Shown piece after piece: positions 26,210-34,471 of a DNA stretch of 64,000 nucleotides. Positions within the stretch are counted from its first letter, which is position 1; every line of letters begins with the position of its first letter. The stretch is from Antarcticimicrobium sp040365005 (GTDB lineage: Bacteria; Pseudomonadota; Alphaproteobacteria; Rhodobacterales; Rhodobacteraceae). The stretch is from the NCBI RefSeq assembly GCF_040365005.1, contig NZ_BAABWV010000008.1, forward strand, positions 1-64,000, given 5' to 3'. The notes under the pieces were generated by a model. That model had not been told where the DNA came from. It ran no database searches and saw only the letters and a list, made by a program, of their open reading frames with translations. Made by a program: the position numbers and the translations under genes.

Positions 26210-26330
26210 TCGGTATCTTTCGCCAGTACCACGAAGTGCCAAGGGCTGGGACGGCAGTCCCCCTCCAATTTGACTCCCCCCGCCCCAGCGCCGACAGTTC
26301 CCCTGATCGCGAAACTGCCGGAGCCCTCCC

Positions 26331-27302
26331 ATGCCGTTGCCAAAGCTCTCTCTCCAGGTGTTCGAGGCCTTCGAGCAGGTGGCGCGGACCGGCTCGATGC
26401 AGCTGGCCGCGCGCGAGATGGGGTTGTCGATCTCCTCGGTCTCGCATCACGTTGCCCGGCTCGAGGAGGAATTGGGCGTGGTCCTGCTCGACCGGTCCTC
26501 GCGTCCTTTTGAGCTGACGCGTGAGGGTCGGGAGGCGCTGCATCACCTCTCCGCCGGGCTGCAACATCTGCGCCGCGCCACCAGCGAGACCGCCGTCGGC
26601 GGGCTGCTGGGCGCCCGGTCGCTGCGGATCGGCATCGTCGAGGATTTCGAAAGCAACGTGGCGCCGGAACTGGCCGTCGCCCTCGCCGGGCGGATGCCGC
26701 GCGCGCGACTGGCGATCAGCACCGTGCTCAGCCACGAGGCCCCCGAGCGCCTGCGCGGCGGCAAGCTCGAGGTCGCCGTCGCCGCCGAGACCGGGGATCT
26801 GCCCGGCGACATCCTGGCAGACCCGATCCTGCGCGATCCCTTCCTGGTCGCCATGCCGCGCGGGATCGAGGCCGACGCGGCGGACCTGTTGCATGGTCGG
26901 GCCGACCTGCCGTTCCTGCGCTTCAATACCGCCCACCTGATCGGCCGGCAGGTCGATGCGCATCTGTCCCGCAATCGCATTGCGCTGCCCGACCGCTTCA
27001 CCTTTGACAGCGTGCAGTCGATCATGGCGGTGATCGCCAATGGCGACGGCTGGGCGATCCTCACCCCGCTGGGCTTCCTGCGCGCCCAGAGATACGCGCC
27101 GCAGGTCCGGCTGCAGCCGCTGCCGATGAGCACCTTTGCGCGCCACATCTCGCTGCTGTCGCGGCGCGATTTCGACCAACCCACCGCCGGCGCCATCGCC
27201 GGGCTGATCCGCGACAGCGTCCGCCGGCTGGCGATCGACCCGATCACCCGCAGCCATCCCTGGCTGGCCGAGGGGTTCACCGTGCTGGAGCCGGGGGGCT
27301 GA
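26331..27302 (+). CDS. LysR-family transcriptional regulator (GcvA-like)
   Basis: 323 residues. Winged helix at 1-65 (FEAFEQVARTGSMQLAAREM, then SISSVSHHVARLEEELG), followed by a LysR effector domain. The linker ELTREGREAL is typical. It lies upstream of, and parallel to, a dimethylglycine/sarcosine dehydrogenase-like gene, which it probably controls. No obvious strong ribosome-binding site; the ATG at 26331 fits the domain start. Confidence 0.88.
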   Translation: MPLPKLSLQVFEAFEQVARTGSMQLAAREMGLSISSVSHHVARLEEELGVVLLDRSSRPFELTREGREALHHLSAGLQHLRRATSETAVGGLLGARSLRIGIVEDFESNVAPELAVALAGRMPRARLAISTVLSHEAPERLRGGKLEVAVAAETGDLPGDILADPILRDPFLVAMPRGIEADAADLLHGRADLPFLRFNTAHLIGRQVDAHLSRNRIALPDRFTFDSVQSIMAVIANGDGWAILTPLGFLRAQRYAPQVRLQPLPMSTFARHISLLSRRDFDQPTAGAIAGLIRDSVRRLAIDPITRSHPWLAEGFTVLEPGG

Positions 27303-27443
27303 GTGGTGGCGGGCGACCCAAACTCCGCGATTTTCCGAACAACAGATCCGGGAATCCCGGAACTCCTGCATTTCCTTTGACCTTTGCCGTGCCGCCGCTC
27401 TGATGGGCGGGACAGCAGCGGGCAAGCGACGAAGGAGACAGCG

Positions 27444-29879
27444 ATGCGGGACCAGGCAAGGGTAGTGGTGATCGGCGGCGGGATCGCGGGATGTTCGGCG
27501 CTCTATCACCTGACGCAAGAGGGCTGGACCGACGTCATGCTGATCGAGCGGGACGAGCTCACCTCCGGCACCACATGGCACTCTGCCGCGCAGGTGACCA
27601 ATTTCGGCATGACCCAGACCATGGTCGGCCTGAAAAGCCATTCGATCGCCCTTTACAAGGAGTTGCGCGACGATCCCGAGTACCCGGTCGGCTACAACCA
27701 CGGTGACGGCGGCATCCGCCTCGCCAATACCGAGGCGCAGATGGACGGCTATCGCCACTTTGCCTCGATGGCCCGCGGCATGGGCGTGGAGTTCGAGGTG
27801 ATCGACGCGGCCGAATGCGCCCGCCGCCACCCGCTGATCTCCACCGACAACCTGCTGGGTGGGCTCTGGGATCCCACCGACGGCCATATCGACCCGGCGC
27901 AACTGTGCCAGGCGCTGGCCCGCCGCGCCCGCCTTGCCGGGGCCGAGGTCAACCGCCACACCCCGGTGACCGGGCTGACCCAGCACCCCGACAGCACATG
28001 GACCGTGCACACCGAAAAGGGCGACGTGAGGGCCGAGATCGTCGTCAACGCCGGCGGCTACCGCTGCAACGAGATCGGCGCGATGATGGGGGTCAGCCAC
28101 CCGGTCGCCTCGATGGAGCACCAGTATTTCCTGACCGAGGACATCCCCGCCATCGCCGAGGCCGGCCACCGGATGCCGCTGCTGCGCTGCCCGATCAGCG
28201 ATTACTACTGCCGGCAGGAAAAGGGCGGGCTGCTGCTGGGCTTCTACGAACAGGGCTGCCGCACCTGGGGCATGGACGGGATTGACCCGAAATTCACCAA
28301 CGATCTCTGCCCCGACGACCTCGACCGGGTGACCGACGTGCTCGAGGGGGCCTTTGCCCGGATGCCCGCGCTGATGGAGACCGGCATCCGCTCCATCGTC
28401 AACGGCCCGATCACCTATACCATCGACGGCGCGCCGCTGGTCGGCCCGATCCCGGGCAAGCGCAATGCCTTCTGCATCATCGGGTTGCGTGCCGGGCTGG
28501 GCGAGGGCGGCGGCCACGGCTGGCTGCTGGCCCAGCAGATCGTGCACGGCGAGGCACAGTATGACACCTGGGTCATCGACCCGCGCCGCTTCACCGGCCA
28601 CGCCACGGTGGAACTCACTGCGCTCAAGGCGATCGAGGATTACCAGAACGAATTCCGCTTTCACTTCCCGCACGAACACCGCCCCGCCGGCCGCCCGATG
28701 AAGACCACGCCGCTGACCCCGCTGCTGGCCGCCGAGGGGGCCGAGTTCGGCACCGTCAACGGGTGGGAGCGGGTGGATTACATCAAGCCCACGCCCGATT
28801 TCTCCGAAACCCTCGGATTTCGCTTCAACGAGGTGCACGACCTGGTCGCACAGGAGGTCGCCGCCGTCGCCACGTCCGTCGGCCTGACCGAGGTCTCCGG
28901 CTTCAACCGCTTCGAGCTGACCGGCAAGGACGTCCACGGCTTCCTCGACCGGATGCTCTGTGGCCGGGTGACGAAAAAGCCGGGCCGCGTCGGGCTGGGT
29001 TACCTGCTGAACCATCACGGCATGCTCAAGACCGAGGCGACCATCGCCAATATCCCTGCCTCGGATCGCGGGCCTGACCGGGTCTGGTACGGCTCTGCCG
29101 CGGCCTCGGAATACCACGACATGGACTGGCTCACCGCGCATCTGCGCCCGGCCGAGGATGTCACCATCCGCTCGCTGACCAACGCCCAGACCATCCTCGT
29201 GCTGGCCGGCCCCAGGGCGCGCGACGTGCTCTCGGCGGCGGCGCGCGGCGACTGGTCGCGCGAGGCTTTCCCCTGGCTCTCGCTGCGCGAGGCCCATATC
29301 GGCATCGCCCCCGCCACCGTGCTCGGCGTCAGCTTCTCGGGCGAACTGGCCTATGAGATCCACGTCCCGAACGAGAGCCTGCACGCCGCCTATCTTGCCT
29401 TGCGCAAGGCGGGCGAGGCGCACGGGCTGCGCCTCTTCGGCGCGCGGGCGGTGGATTCGATGCGGCTCGAAAAAGGCTTCCTGCATTGGAAGGCCGACCT
29501 CCTGACCGAGTTCGACCCCTTCGAGACCGGGCTTGACCGCTTCGTCAAGCTCGACAAGGGGGACTTCATCGGCAAGCCGGCCCTGCTCGAACGGGTGGAA
29601 AACGGCCCGCGCCGCAAACTGGTGACGCTTGCGGTCGAAACCTCGGAGGCCCCCGCCCACGGTGGCGCCTCGCTGGTCGCGGATGGCAAAATCGTCGGCA
29701 CCGTCACCTCGGGCGATTGGGGCCATCGCACCGGCCTCAACCTGGCCTATGCCTTTGTCGCGCCGGAGGTCGCTCAGGAGGGGACCGAGATGACCGTCGA
29801 TATCCTCGGTGAACCCGTCCCCGCCCGCGTCATCCCCGCCTCGCCCTACGATCCGGGGTTCGACCGTATGCGGGCCTGA
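27444..29879 (+). CDS. FAD-dependent oxidoreductase / GcvT fusion (dimethylglycine/sarcosine dehydrogenase family)
   Basis: 811 residues, the usual size. N-terminal FAD domain with VVVIGGGIAGCSALYHL and SGTTWHSA, the segment that carries the covalent FAD-His in dimethylglycine dehydrogenase. The C-terminal half (about 430-800) is an aminomethyltransferase/GcvT domain that moves the oxidised methyl group to tetrahydrofolate; it contains SGELAYEIH and RLEKGFLHWKADL. Start at 27444 follows GAAGGAGA. Demethylates an N-methylated amine or amino acid; the exact substrate is open. Electrons would enter the ETF system, whose quinone oxidoreductase is encoded at 34472. Confidence 0.9.
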   Translation: MRDQARVVVIGGGIAGCSALYHLTQEGWTDVMLIERDELTSGTTWHSAAQVTNFGMTQTMVGLKSHSIALYKELRDDPEYPVGYNHGDGGIRLANTEAQMDGYRHFASMARGMGVEFEVIDAAECARRHPLISTDNLLGGLWDPTDGHIDPAQLCQALARRARLAGAEVNRHTPVTGLTQHPDSTWTVHTEKGDVRAEIVVNAGGYRCNEIGAMMGVSHPVASMEHQYFLTEDIPAIAEAGHRMPLLRCPISDYYCRQEKGGLLLGFYEQGCRTWGMDGIDPKFTNDLCPDDLDRVTDVLEGAFARMPALMETGIRSIVNGPITYTIDGAPLVGPIPGKRNAFCIIGLRAGLGEGGGHGWLLAQQIVHGEAQYDTWVIDPRRFTGHATVELTALKAIEDYQNEFRFHFPHEHRPAGRPMKTTPLTPLLAAEGAEFGTVNGWERVDYIKPTPDFSETLGFRFNEVHDLVAQEVAAVATSVGLTEVSGFNRFELTGKDVHGFLDRMLCGRVTKKPGRVGLGYLLNHHGMLKTEATIANIPASDRGPDRVWYGSAAASEYHDMDWLTAHLRPAEDVTIRSLTNAQTILVLAGPRARDVLSAAARGDWSREAFPWLSLREAHIGIAPATVLGVSFSGELAYEIHVPNESLHAAYLALRKAGEAHGLRLFGARAVDSMRLEKGFLHWKADLLTEFDPFETGLDRFVKLDKGDFIGKPALLERVENGPRRKLVTLAVETSEAPAHGGASLVADGKIVGTVTSGDWGHRTGLNLAYAFVAPEVAQEGTEMTVDILGEPVPARVIPASPYDPGFDRMRA

Positions 29880-30010
29880 CCCCCACCACACGCCCCCTCT
29901 GCGGCGAAAGGCGGCAGCGCCGGGTGCAAATAGGTAAAGACGGTACCCATTCCTGCCGCTACGCTACCCCCGACAGGATAATCGGAGGCTCACGAGGGAG
30001 GAGGGGGCCG

Positions 30011-31090
30011 ATGGGGACCCAGCCCGCAAGACAAGACGCCCGCGCCCCGCTCAGGGATTTGCTGGCGGCGCAGGTGCGTACCCTGTTGCCGGCCAGTTTC
30101 GGCATGGTCATGGCGACCGGCATCGTCTCGCTCGCCTCCAGCCAGATCGGGCTGCGCCCGCTTGCCTTGGGGCTTTTCGCCATCGCCTGCCTGTCCTACG
30201 CGATCCTCTGGACCCTCACGGCGTTCCGGCTCATCTACCATCCCCGCGCGGTGTTCCTCGACGTGATCGACCATCTGCGCGGCCCGGGGTTTTTCACCAA
30301 GGTCGCAGCCACCGGCATCCTCGGCAGCGAGGCTTTGTTGCTGTTTCAGGCCCGGACCCCCGCCTTTGCCCTGTGGTTCCTTGCCGTCGGCCTGTGGCTT
30401 CTGCTCACCTACACGATCTTCACCGCCCTGACGGTGAAAGAGGAAAAACCCTCACTCGAAACCGGGATTTCCGGCGCATGGCTGCTCGCGGTGGTCTCGA
30501 CCCAGTCGATTGCCGTGCTGTCCGCCCTGTTGGCGGCGCATGTGGAACAGCCGCTGCGCCTCGACCTCAATTTCCTCGCCCTGTCCATGTGGCTCTGGGG
30601 CGGGATGCTTTACATCTGGATGATGTCGCTGATCTTCTACCGCTACACCTTCTTCCGGTTCTCGCCCGGCGACCTCTCGCCGCCCTACTGGATCAACATG
30701 GGGGCGATGGCGATCTCGACGCTGGCGGGGTCGCTGCTGATCCGCAATACCGCCGACGCCTGGTTCCTGAATTCCATCGCGCCGTTTCTCAAGGGCTTCA
30801 CCATCTTCTACTGGGCGACGGGAACATGGTGGATTCCGATGCTGCTGATCCTCGGGATCTGGCGGCATGTCTACAAAAGGTTCCCGTTCCGCTATGACCC
30901 GCTCTACTGGGGCGCGGTCTTTCCCATCGGCATGTACGCCGTCGCCACCAACGCGATGAGCGCCGCGCTCGGCTTCGGGTTCCTCGATCCGCTGGCGCGG
31001 CTGTTTTCCTACGCCGCGATCGTGGTTTGGACGGTGACCTTCCTCGCCTTCCTGCGCGCCACGCTGGCCCGTTTCGGATCGGCGCGCTGA
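30011..31090 (+). CDS. TDT-family transporter (tellurite-resistance/dicarboxylate transporter-like)
   Basis: 359 residues with about ten membrane helices. The N-terminal PASFGMVMATGIVSLAS is the conserved pore-helix signature of the TehA/SLAC1/Mae1 superfamily. A GGGAGGAGGGGG run precedes the ATG at 30011. Probably an anion or dicarboxylate channel; substrate unknown. It ends 8 nt before the convergent antitoxin gene. Confidence 0.82.
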   Translation: MGTQPARQDARAPLRDLLAAQVRTLLPASFGMVMATGIVSLASSQIGLRPLALGLFAIACLSYAILWTLTAFRLIYHPRAVFLDVIDHLRGPGFFTKVAATGILGSEALLLFQARTPAFALWFLAVGLWLLLTYTIFTALTVKEEKPSLETGISGAWLLAVVSTQSIAVLSALLAAHVEQPLRLDLNFLALSMWLWGGMLYIWMMSLIFYRYTFFRFSPGDLSPPYWINMGAMAISTLAGSLLIRNTADAWFLNSIAPFLKGFTIFYWATGTWWIPMLLILGIWRHVYKRFPFRYDPLYWGAVFPIGMYAVATNAMSAALGFGFLDPLARLFSYAAIVVWTVTFLAFLRATLARFGSAR

Positions 31091-31098
31091 GCCGGCTT

Positions 31099-31359
31099 TC
31101 AGTCGCGCTCCCGCTCCAACGCCGCCAACCCTTCCTTCACGATCCGCCAGCGCATCAGCTCCTGCGCCACCTGCCAGGCCTTGTACTCCATGCTGCGGGT
31201 GCTGGCGGTGTCCAGCAGGGTCAGTTCCGCCATCGGCACCAGCCCGGCGACCTCGCGACCGCTGCGGGTGATCACCACCCGGTCGCCATCGCGGGCCACC
31301 GCCTGCACGTAACCGCCCAGCCTGTCGCGCAACTGGCTGATCGGGCAAAGATGGATCAT
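31099..31359 (-). CDS. Phd/YefM-like antitoxin, no partner toxin
   Basis: 86 residues. The N-terminal half has the Phd/YefM DNA-binding pattern (ISQLRDRLGGYVQAV, then DRVVITRSGREVAGLVP); the C-terminus is helical and charged. A toxin would normally lie directly downstream, but that space is the end of the TDT transporter on the other strand. The solitary antitoxin may be a remnant or a stand-alone repressor. Confidence 0.75.
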   Translation of the reverse strand: MIHLCPISQLRDRLGGYVQAVARDGDRVVITRSGREVAGLVPMAELTLLDTASTRSMEYKAWQVAQELMRWRIVKEGLAALERERD

Positions 31360-31486
31360 CGGCGGCCTCCCCGGGTGAATGCGTCTCGCGGCGCGGAATC
31401 GGACAGGCGCAGGCTGGTGGCATCGGGTTAACCGGCGGCTAAGGCGGCGCGCGCTGGGGGCGGTGTTCACCGGCTGGCAAGGAAGC

Positions 31487-31577
31487 TTGTACAAAACGGC
31501 CCGCAAATCCCCCAAAGAGGCGGATCGGATGGTTTTTCCGGGTGTCTGATTTGTACGAAACGGGGGGTAAATCCCCC
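31487..31577 (+). repeat. Two imperfect 27-bp direct repeats with a TTGTAC core
   Basis: Copies at 31487-31513 and 31551-31577 match at 22 of 27 positions. Each has TTGTACRAAACGG, a variable GC block, then AAATCCCCC. A third relative lies on the minus strand at 60805-60831. Located between the antitoxin start and the end of the gene at 31587. Likely an operator pair or a dispersed repeat. Confidence 0.65.
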
Positions 31578-31586
31578 GATGCGCGA

Positions 31587-32612
31587 TCAGTCGAAGGTGC
31601 CCGCCACCCGGCCCAGCAGCATGAAGGCGCGCGCCGTCCGCGTCTCGGCCAGCGCGGTGATCTCCTCGTCGCTGGCCTGTTCGGCGAACTCCGCGAACGA
31701 CTGGTCGAACCGCCGCAGGAAGTGATGCGCCGCATCGCGAAAGATCGGGTCCTGCTTCATCCGCGCCGCGCTCAGCGCCAGCGAAGAGCGGTCCCGCACA
31801 CCTCCCAGCGCCGCCACCGCGCGGCCGCGCGCGCCCTGGGCGAACTGGCGCCAGACCTCGGGCCGCGCCCGGTCGGGCGACAGGTCATCCATATATATGC
31901 CGTCCTGGCTGAGCAGGGTCAGCACATCTTGTGCCGCCTGGATCAGTTGGGCCGCCTTGCGATCCTTCAGCGCGCGGCGCAGCGCGGCAAATCCGTCCTC
32001 GTCCTCGGCGGTTTCGGGGAAATGCAGGGCGCGGATGAAATCCGCGTGCGGCAGCGGCGGGCTCAGCGCCTCGGCCGGGGTGCCCAGTTCCAGCGCGCCC
32101 TGGTCCTCGCCCTCCGGCGCGGCAGCGGCGGCGGCCTGCACCACCTGCCGCGTCGCCTCGGCCGCCCGGCTGGAATGGAACACCGCCAGCGCCGCCTCGG
32201 TCTTGCGCGCCGTCTCCGCGATCTCCTCCAGCTTCTTTTTCACCGAAGCATCCTGCTGCGTCGCCCCGCGCTGCTGCTGCGCGATCTGCGCCTGGCGGAT
32301 CGCGTCGATGGCGGTTTGCAGCCTGCGGCTTTCCTCGCGCATCACCCGGCTGGCGCGGGCAGCGGTAGCAGCGACCCAGATCATCGCCACCGGCAGGAAC
32401 ACCGCGAGCAGCGTGATGATGAAGCGCAGCCCGTCGATCCCGCCCCCCGCGGGCGCCGCGAACAGGAACGCCACCGCGCCCAATAGCCATAGCACGCTGA
32501 GCGCAAGGGCGGTCAGCTCGATGCCGGTGACCTGCGGCCGGCTGGGCCGGTCGTACATGCCCAGCGGCGTGTTCAGCGCCTTGTCCGGGTCGGGGGAGGG
32601 GCCGGCGGCCAT
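31587..32612 (-). CDS. Conserved hypothetical membrane protein with coiled coil
   Basis: 341 residues. Two membrane helices occupy about residues 32-85, followed by a charged, probably coiled-coil stretch (SRVMREESRRLQTAI onward) with KKKLEEIAETARKTEAAL, an Ala/Glu-rich linker and a soluble C-terminal domain. No enzymatic motif recognised. It starts 13 nt after greA on the same strand and is probably co-transcribed. The start codon at 32612 removes an unlikely basic extension. Confidence 0.75.
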   Translation of the reverse strand: MAAGPSPDPDKALNTPLGMYDRPSRPQVTGIELTALALSVLWLLGAVAFLFAAPAGGGIDGLRFIITLLAVFLPVAMIWVAATAARASRVMREESRRLQTAIDAIRQAQIAQQQRGATQQDASVKKKLEEIAETARKTEAALAVFHSSRAAEATRQVVQAAAAAAPEGEDQGALELGTPAEALSPPLPHADFIRALHFPETAEDEDGFAALRRALKDRKAAQLIQAAQDVLTLLSQDGIYMDDLSPDRARPEVWRQFAQGARGRAVAALGGVRDRSSLALSAARMKQDPIFRDAAHHFLRRFDQSFAEFAEQASDEEITALAETRTARAFMLLGRVAGTFD

Positions 32613-32625
32613 ATTGCGCGCTCCG

Positions 32626-33096
32626 TCAGGCGTAGATGATCTTGAGGATCTCGTAGGACCGCTCGCCGCCCGGCGTGCGCACCTCGACACTGTCGCCTTC
32701 TTCCTTGCCGATCAGCGCCCGTGCGATGGGCGACTTGATGTTCAGCAGGCCGTTCTCGATGTCGGCTTCCTGCTCACCCACGATCTTCCAGGTCTTCTCG
32801 GCGTCGGTGTCCTCGTCGACCAGGGTCACGGTGGCGCCGAACTTGATCGGACCCGACAGCTTGGCCGGGTCGATCACCTCGGCCAGCGACAGCAGCCCCT
32901 CGATCTCCTTGATGCGCCCCTCGATGAAGGACTGTTTCTCGCGCGCCGAGTGATACTCGGCGTTCTCCGACAGGTCGCCATGCTCGCGCGCCTCGGCGAT
33001 CGCCTTGATGATCGCGGGGCGCTCGACCGACTTCAGGTTCTTCAGTTCCGCCTCGAGCGCAGCGTGGCCCGCCGGCGTCATCGGGATTTTTTCCAT
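32626..33096 (-). CDS. greA: Transcription elongation factor GreA
   Basis: 156 residues from MEKIPMT, the usual alphaproteobacterial GreA start; an alternative ATG three codons upstream (33105) is possible and neither has a strong Shine-Dalgarno. The N-terminal antiparallel coiled coil has the acidic tip (GDLSENAEYHSARE) and the C-terminal FKBP-like domain ends GGERSYEILKI. GreA stimulates RNA cleavage in stalled RNA polymerase. Confidence 0.95.
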   Translation of the reverse strand: MEKIPMTPAGHAALEAELKNLKSVERPAIIKAIAEAREHGDLSENAEYHSAREKQSFIEGRIKEIEGLLSLAEVIDPAKLSGPIKFGATVTLVDEDTDAEKTWKIVGEQEADIENGLLNIKSPIARALIGKEEGDSVEVRTPGGERSYEILKIIYA

Positions 33097-33121
33097 CTTG
33101 TCCATCCACGCAAAAGTTATT

Positions 33122-33148
33122 CGCCCCGCCGCACGATGCAGCGGGGCG
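33122..33148 (-). other. Hairpin in the greA leader
   Basis: CGCCCCGC (33122-33129) pairs with GCGGGGCG (33141-33148) over an 11-nt loop, just ahead of greA. It could be a leader structure, or the terminator of an upstream minus-strand transcript. No further gene is seen in 33149-33396. Confidence 0.4.
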
Positions 33149-33396
33149 AGCGATTGGGCTGGCGAATACCTGACTCAATCCCGGCGCCGATTTCAAGGGG
33201 GGACAGGTCATCTGTCCACAGGCATTTCCCGCATGTGGCCGGATTCCGCCATGAAATCCGGCGGCCGGGGCGAGAGTGACCGGCAGGCGCCCGCGTCCCG
33301 CACGGTCACCTTGGGTGGCGGATTCGCCCGTCCGGCCAGGTGATGACCGCAGGAGAACGGCGCGGCGAGATCCCGCCGCCGGCAAGCCACAACAGA

Positions 33397-33791
33397 TCAA
33401 TCATCGTAATGCACCACCTCGAACTCGATCCCGTCCGAATCGCGAAAGTAGAACCGGCGGCCCGGTTCGTAGTCGCCGTAGTTGTGCGGCACGAACCCGG
33501 CGGCCTTGACCCGCGCCTCGGTCGCGTCGAGATCCTCCACCACGACGCCGACATGGTTCAGCCCGCCGATCACGCCATAGCTGGTCCGGCCCGCCTCCGG
33601 CCCGCCTCCGGCGGGGTCTTGGGACGGTAGAGCGCGAGGTAATCCTCTTTGCCGCCCACATGCACGGTATAGCCGCCGTTCAGCGCCGGCCCCGACCATC
33701 GAACGCTCCAGCCGAAGATGTCGCCCATCCAGGCGGCGGTGGTGTCGGGATCGACGACGGTGAAATTCGTGTGTTCCAGGGTTGCGGTCAT
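33397..33791 (-). pseudogene. VOC/glyoxalase family gene broken by an 11-bp tandem duplication
   Basis: The N-terminal half (LEHTNFTVVDPDTTAAWMGD onward) is in one frame and the C-terminal half (GVIGGLNHVGVVVEDLD through FRDSDGIEFEVVHYDD) is in another. An 11-bp unit is present twice in tandem (33586-33596, 33597-33607). Removing one copy restores a continuous 127-residue VOC protein with PKTPPEAGRTSYGV across the join. As read, translation stops early after 73 residues. A SoxR-type promoter lies just upstream, facing it. Confidence 0.85.
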
Positions 33792-33828
33792 CGGGTCGTC
33801 CTTTCGATTTTTGTCCTTGACCCGACCT

Positions 33829-33859
33829 TGTGTAATTTCTCAACCTAACTTTAGGTCAA
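33829..33859 (-). promoter_or_regulatory. SoxR-type promoter/operator facing the VOC gene
   Basis: On the minus strand TTGACC (33859-33854) and TACACA (33834-33829) are spaced by 19 bp, the long spacer of MerR-family promoters. The dyad ACCTAA-CT-TTAGGT (33843-33856) overlaps the -35 hexamer and spacer. The sequence resembles the known SoxR box. Next to soxR, and 38 nt from the VOC start. Confidence 0.75.
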
Positions 33860-33877
33860 GCTATTTCGGAGGATGAC

Positions 33878-34333
33878 ATGAAACCACCTGCCGGTTTGCC
33901 GATCGGGGCGTTGGCGCGACGTACCGGGCTCGCGGTCTCGGCGATCCGCTACTACGAGGAGCAAGGGCTGCTCACGCCCTGGCGCAATGCCGGTGGCCAA
34001 CGGCGGTTCGCCCGGGCCGACATTCGCCGTCTGAGTTTTGTCCGGATCGCTCAGCAGTTCGGCTTTACCCTGCCGGAAATCCGCGCCCTGCTGGGCGAAC
34101 TGCCCGGCGGGCGGGCGCCCACGCCGCAGGATTGGTCGCGGATCGCCGAACGGTTCCGCGCCCGGCTGGACCAGCGAATCGAAACCCTGCAGAAACTGCG
34201 GGACAACCTGGACGGCTGTATCGGCTGCGGCTGCCTGTCGCTGCCCAAATGCGCGCTCTACAATCCCGGCGACCGGGCCGGCCAAAAGGGCAGCGGGCCA
34301 CGCTATCTCATGGGGGACAAACCGGAAATCTGA
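33878..34333 (+). CDS. soxR: Redox-sensitive regulator SoxR
   Basis: 151 residues, MerR family. Winged helix at about 8-50, a dimerisation helix, then the 2Fe-2S ligands C114, C117, C119 and C125 (CIGCGCLSLPKC), spaced as in E. coli SoxR. Oxidation of the cluster by redox-cycling compounds switches on its target. GGAGG at 33868-33872 sets the start. Divergent from a VOC-family gene through a shared SoxR box; no soxS-like gene is present. Confidence 0.95.
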   Translation: MKPPAGLPIGALARRTGLAVSAIRYYEEQGLLTPWRNAGGQRRFARADIRRLSFVRIAQQFGFTLPEIRALLGELPGGRAPTPQDWSRIAERFRARLDQRIETLQKLRDNLDGCIGCGCLSLPKCALYNPGDRAGQKGSGPRYLMGDKPEI

Positions 34334-34471
34334 CCCATGCGCCTTTTCTGCGCCGCAGCGGATTTACGCGGTGTTTCGATTGACCTCGCCCGGTGACAAA
34401 GGGTATTCAGCCGCGAAAGAAAATTGCCCCCGAGCTCGGGTTGACAGACAGATTTAGCCAGGGAGCCCCTG

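Larger units (their letters stand above)
25141..26249. mobile_element. Lower-G+C island bounded by 22-bp inverted repeats, one cargo gene
   Basis: The left end (25141-25162) and the reverse complement of the right end (26228-26249) agree at 20 of 22 positions. The 1.1-kb segment between them has about half G+C by eye, against about two-thirds in the genes on both sides, and carries one unrecognised gene and no transposase. A 6-bp CGGCAG occurs next to the left end (25135-25140) and 2 nt beyond the right end (26252-26257), a possible but weak target duplication. It resembles a non-autonomous mobile element or cargo unit inserted after hypE. Confidence 0.6.

Noticed and set aside
26118..29891. 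Very long open frame on the minus strand opposite the dimethylglycine-dehydrogenase-like gene
   Set aside because: It is a mirror of a well-supported plus-strand gene in high-G+C DNA; its translation is His/Arg/Gly-rich without any family motif. The same holds for long minus-strand frames opposite hupSL (12369-15032) and elsewhere.
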